58,586 nt of DNA from Pseudomonadota bacterium (lineage in GTDB: Bacteria > Pseudomonadota > Gammaproteobacteria > Steroidobacterales > Steroidobacteraceae), in NCBI GenBank assembly GCA_021822385.1, contig JAKARC010000012.1:1-58586 (forward strand), given 5' to 3'. The position numbers and the translations under genes are program-made. Positions 55,711-58,586 of this stretch are shown here, one piece after another. The notes under the pieces were generated by a model. That model worked only from the letters and a program-made list of their open reading frames with translations, was not told where the DNA came from and ran no database searches. Numbering within the stretch: the stretch's first letter is position 1; each line of letters starts with the position of its first letter.

Positions 55711-57228
55711 TCACGCCCCGAGAAACATCCGGTACGCGGGATTGGCGGTCTCGTCGGCGTATTCGTAATGCAGCGCGTTCAGGTGCTGCAGGAACTCGTC
55801 GCGCTCTGCGGCCGGTACCTGTATCCCCGCCAGGACGCGGCCGTAATCGGTGCCCTGGTTGCGATAGTGGAACAAACTGATGTTCCAGCGCGAGCCGATG
55901 GCCTCGAGGAACTTCAGCAGTGCACCGGGGCGCTCGGGAAACTCGAAACGATAGAGCAGCTCGTCGCGAATGCCGCGCGCTCGCCCGCCAATCATGTAGC
56001 GCACGTGCAGCTTGGCCATCTCGTTCTCGCTCATGTCGGTGACGGCGTAGCCGGCCCCGCGCAACGCCTGGACGACGCTGTCTTTCTCGCCGCGCCCGTG
56101 CGCGAGCCCGAAACTGACGAATACGTGCGCGGCTTCCGCGCTCTCAAAGCGATAATTGAACTCAGTGATACTGCGCCGGCCGAGAATTTCGCAGAACTGG
56201 CGGAAGCTCCCCGGCCGTTCCGCTATGGTTACGGCAAGCAACGCTTCCCGCTCCCCGCCGAGGTCGGCGCGTTCAGCCACGTACCGCAGGCGGTCGAAGT
56301 TGACGTTGGCGCCGCTGGTGACGGCGGCGAGCCGCTTGCCCCGCCAGTGCTCACGCGCGACCACCTTCTTGAGGCCTGCGACCGCGAGCGCACCGGCAGG
56401 CTCGACGATGGAGCGGGTATCCTCGAAAACGTCCTGGATGGCCGCGCAGATCTCGTCATTGTCGAGCAGCACGACCTCGTCGACATGCTGACGGCACAGC
56501 GCGAAGGTCTGCTCGCCGACGCGCTTGACTGCGACACCATCGGCGAACAGGCCGACTCTCTCGAGCGTCACGCGCACGCCAGCTTTCAGCGACTCGAACA
56601 TCCCGGCGGCATCCTCGGGTTCCACCCCGATGATGCGGATACCCGGATACAGATACTTCAGGTAAACGGACATCCCGCCGATGAGGCCGCCACCCCCGAT
56701 GGGCACGAATACGGCATCCAGATGTCCGCCGGTCTGGCGCGCGAGCTCAACGGCAATGGTGCCCTGACCGGCGATGACGTCGGGGTCGTCGAACGGATGC
56801 ACGAATACCATGTTGCGCTCACGGACCAACTCGAGCGCGTGCTCGAACGCGGTGTCGTAATCGTCGCCGTGCAACACCACTTCGCCGCCGAGGTCATCGA
56901 CCGCCTGGACCTTGATCCGAGGAGTCGTCTGCGGCATCACGATGACAGCCTTGATCCGGCGTCGCCGGGCTGCGAGCGCCACGCCTTGGGCATGATTGCC
57001 GGCCGAGGCGCACACCACGCCGCGCTGGGCGGCCGACTCGGACAATTTGGCGATGCGGTTGTACGCCCCGCGCAGCTTGAATGAAAAAACCGGCTGCAGG
57101 TCCTCGCGCTTCAACAGCACGTCATTGTCGATACGGCGTGAGAGGCGCGGCGCGTGATCGAGCGGTGATTCTATGGCGACGTCGTAGACACGCGCCTTGA
57201 GAATTTGCTCGATATAGGGACTGACCAT
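55711..57228 (-). CDS. ilvA: Biosynthetic threonine dehydratase
   Basis: The 505-residue PLP enzyme makes 2-oxobutanoate for isoleucine. Schiff-base Lys51 is in VFSFKLRGAYN; SAGNHAQGVA and the phosphate-binding GGGGLIGG follow. Two ACT-like regulatory domains occupy about 330-505 (ALLAVTIAERPGSF and LYRFEFPERPGAL), so feedback inhibition by isoleucine is expected. RidA, made from this window, removes its reactive enamine product. The gene lies 6 bases after a degenerate alpha/beta-hydrolase on the same strand. Confidence 0.95.
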   Translation of the reverse strand: MVSPYIEQILKARVYDVAIESPLDHAPRLSRRIDNDVLLKREDLQPVFSFKLRGAYNRIAKLSESAAQRGVVCASAGNHAQGVALAARRRRIKAVIVMPQTTPRIKVQAVDDLGGEVVLHGDDYDTAFEHALELVRERNMVFVHPFDDPDVIAGQGTIAVELARQTGGHLDAVFVPIGGGGLIGGMSVYLKYLYPGIRIIGVEPEDAAGMFESLKAGVRVTLERVGLFADGVAVKRVGEQTFALCRQHVDEVVLLDNDEICAAIQDVFEDTRSIVEPAGALAVAGLKKVVAREHWRGKRLAAVTSGANVNFDRLRYVAERADLGGEREALLAVTIAERPGSFRQFCEILGRRSITEFNYRFESAEAAHVFVSFGLAHGRGEKDSVVQALRGAGYAVTDMSENEMAKLHVRYMIGGRARGIRDELLYRFEFPERPGALLKFLEAIGSRWNISLFHYRNQGTDYGRVLAGIQVPAAERDEFLQHLNALHYEYADETANPAYRMFLGA

Positions 57229-57234
57229 GATCGT

Positions 57235-58044
57235 TCAGGCCTTGAGGAAATCCTGGATGAGCACGGCAATCGACTGGGGCGCCGAAATGAACAACGCCAC
57301 CGTGCCGGGCAGCGCGCGGCGCGATCGTGCCGGCACTTCCTGGAACGGCTCGTGCACCCCGCCTGGCCACTCGTGCGAGTGCAACAGCAGCAGCGGCTGT
57401 CGAGTCGCGCGTAGACGCTCGCGCAGCGGGTAGTCCCGTTCGGCGGTGGTCACGGCCGGACTCTGCGCCCCGTTGAGCAGCCGATCGCCGCAGGCCGCAA
57501 ACACGCTCGCAAGCGCTGCCTCGGAACCGCAGTCCGCGCGCGCGCTGGCCCAAGCGCCGCGAACATAAGCCTCGGCCGTCTCGGCGGACCGGGGTTGCGC
57601 GGCCAGATCGCGCATCGGCAGCGCGACGATGATCACGCGCCGCACGGCCGGGTGCGCTGCGGCCAGCTCGAGGGCGACCAGGGCGCCGAGACCGCAACCG
57701 AGGACATCGATTTCCCGAAGCCGCATCGTTGCGATGAACTCGCCGATCACTGCGGCGTGCTCGGGGATCGACAGGGGCGCCGGCGCATCGGAGGCGCCGA
57801 ATCCAGGCAGATCCGGGGCGAACGCCGAGCGAGTCCTGCCCATGATCGGCAGCAGACCGGTGAACATGCGAGCCGAGAAAGGCGCCGCGTGCAGCGCCAG
57901 CAGGGGGACATCTTCCTCGAACCCGCCACCTGCCGGTATCGCCTGATGGACGTGCAACTGTCCGTGACGGGACTCGAAGTAGCCGCGCCGGATGCGCGGT
58001 GCAGCGCCAGGCCGAGGCGACGGGTCTGTCGTACGTTTGATCAT
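57235..58044 (-). CDS. Alpha/beta-hydrolase-fold protein lacking the catalytic triad
   Basis: The 269-residue protein has the hydrolase fold: LLALHAAPFSARMF (oxyanion region), FAPDLPGFGASDAP and the elbow region VLGCGLGALVALELA. The elbow has Gly where the Ser nucleophile (GxSxG) should be. The usual acid position reads LLLLHSHEWP, and no His precedes the C-terminal helix. It is therefore probably non-hydrolytic or decayed. The ATG at 58044 has GGGA upstream; an ATG at 58056 and a longer opening to 58179 are alternatives. ilvA follows on the same strand. Confidence 0.68.
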   Translation of the reverse strand: MIKRTTDPSPRPGAAPRIRRGYFESRHGQLHVHQAIPAGGGFEEDVPLLALHAAPFSARMFTGLLPIMGRTRSAFAPDLPGFGASDAPAPLSIPEHAAVIGEFIATMRLREIDVLGCGLGALVALELAAAHPAVRRVIIVALPMRDLAAQPRSAETAEAYVRGAWASARADCGSEAALASVFAACGDRLLNGAQSPAVTTAERDYPLRERLRATRQPLLLLHSHEWPGGVHEPFQEVPARSRRALPGTVALFISAPQSIAVLIQDFLKA

Positions 58045-58282
58045 GAGGTGTCCCATTGTGCCCGAGCCGGCACGGGGGATTAAGGGTTTTGGGCCGCGGG
58101 GCGTGCCCGCGATGTCAGAATACGGTCTGGCGTGCTTGCCGCACGGGGCGCCAACGTGGGCACTGATATCGAAGCGCATGCCGAGTGGGTTGCGGTGGCT
58201 GCGCAGCAGTGATCAGGGCGATGCGCGGGCCCCGTTCGCCCAGCGTCGATCGGCACAGGGCTGCGAGCGGCTGTGTCCGCGC

Positions 58283-58586
58283 TCAGCGCCGCCGAACGGC
58301 CCGGCGCTGGCCTCGGTTTACGTCTCTCCTGGGTCCGGCGGTCCGCTTGCGTGACGGCGCGCTGTGTACCACCTGACGAGCGGGTGCCTTGCGAGCCGGG
58401 GTCTTGCGAGCCGGTGCCTTGCGGGTCGGGGCCTTGCGGGCCGGTGCCTTGCGGGCCGGGGCCTTGCGAGCTGGGGCCTTGCGGGCCGGGGCCTTGCGAG
58501 CTGGGGCCTTGCGAGCTGGGGCCTTGCGGGGAAGTGGGGTCGGCATCGGCTCGACCGGTGCAGCTTTGGCGCGCTCGTGCAGCGCA
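58283..58586 (-). CDS. Histone-H1-like Lys/Arg/Ala/Pro repeat tail (5' end outside window)
   Basis: The frame is open to the right edge (ALHERAKAAPVEP precedes the ATG at 58546), so this is most likely the C-terminal tail of a longer protein. About ten KAPAR-type pentapeptides are followed by a strongly basic end (RRDVNRGQRRAVRRR). Such tails bind DNA, as in AlgP-like and H1-like proteins; phasin-like proteins also carry them. The ATG at 58546 could alternatively start a free 87-residue peptide. The 238 bases between this gene and the hydrolase start hold nothing else that I recognise. Confidence 0.65.
   Translation of the reverse strand, partial: ALHERAKAAPVEPMPTPLPRKAPARKAPARKAPARKAPARKAPARKAPARKAPTRKAPARKTPARKAPARQVVHSAPSRKRTAGPRRDVNRGQRRAVRRR
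58382..58530. repeat. 15-base tandem repeat encoding KAPAR units
   Basis: About ten copies of a 15-base unit of the type GCCTTGCGAGCCGGG/GCCTTGCGGGCCGGG run head to tail and match the pentapeptide repeat on the minus strand. Copies differ mainly at one or two bases, so copy number may vary between strains. Confidence 0.85.

Noticed and set aside
56121..56134. GAATACGTGCGC within ilvA
   Set aside because: It lacks the palindromic right half and lies inside a coding region; likely chance.

Overview
The window is high-GC DNA (a hand count of 9121-9180 gives 47 G/C in 60) from a Gammaproteobacterium. The housekeeping order supports this: yicC/rph, gmk-rpoZ-spoT-ridA-recG, ubiA, a bioH/bioC-type biotin pathway, trkA-trkH and cyoE. 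The Caulobacter-type TonB receptor beside maltodextrin genes and a flavin halogenase fits the Xanthomonadales/Nevskiales side of the class. Genus cannot be told from sequence reading alone.

Layout. (1) 0.2-10 kb is a nucleotide, RNA and stringent-response block: yicC (minus), then a PP2C phosphatase, rph, an in-frame rdgB-gmk fusion, rpoZ, spoT, ridA, recG and ubiA. (2) 10-12 kb holds a ClC antiporter (minus) and dgkA. (3) 12-17.9 kb holds a tightly overlapped bioB-F-H-C-D operon behind a BirA-type operator, then cyoE. (4) 17.8-42.2 kb is an accessory maltodextrin/starch locus. It contains a LacI-family regulator, a GH13 alpha-glucosidase, a TonB-dependent receptor, a flavin-dependent halogenase, two paralogous secreted GH13 amylases, two different GH31 enzymes, a six-hairpin glycosidase and a sugar:proton symporter. 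Five near-identical palindromic sites (core ATACGTAT) lie only in this locus, upstream of the transcription units, and are the likely operators of the LacI regulator. (5) 42.3-58.6 kb returns to core genes: a GloB-like hydrolase, uvrD, trkA, trkH, pyrF, mnmG, a secreted S33 peptidase, an ABC exporter, a SIMPL protein, a CBS protein, ilvA, a degenerate alpha/beta-hydrolase and a histone-H1-like repeat tail cut by the right edge.

How the starch locus probably works: surface or periplasmic amylases and GH31 enzymes cut polymer, the TonB receptor imports oligosaccharides, GH31 and six-hairpin enzymes trim them, the symporter moves maltose inward and the cytoplasmic GH13 enzyme yields glucose. The LacI protein would sense an intermediate and control all units. 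The most unusual points are the RdgB-Gmk fusion; the operator set; a fossil copy of the GH31 promoter and signal peptide in front of amylase 1; a His-to-Gln change in the GH13 region IV of both amylases; and a halogenase with intact catalytic residues inside a sugar regulon. No tRNA, rRNA, CRISPR array or complete insertion sequence was seen.
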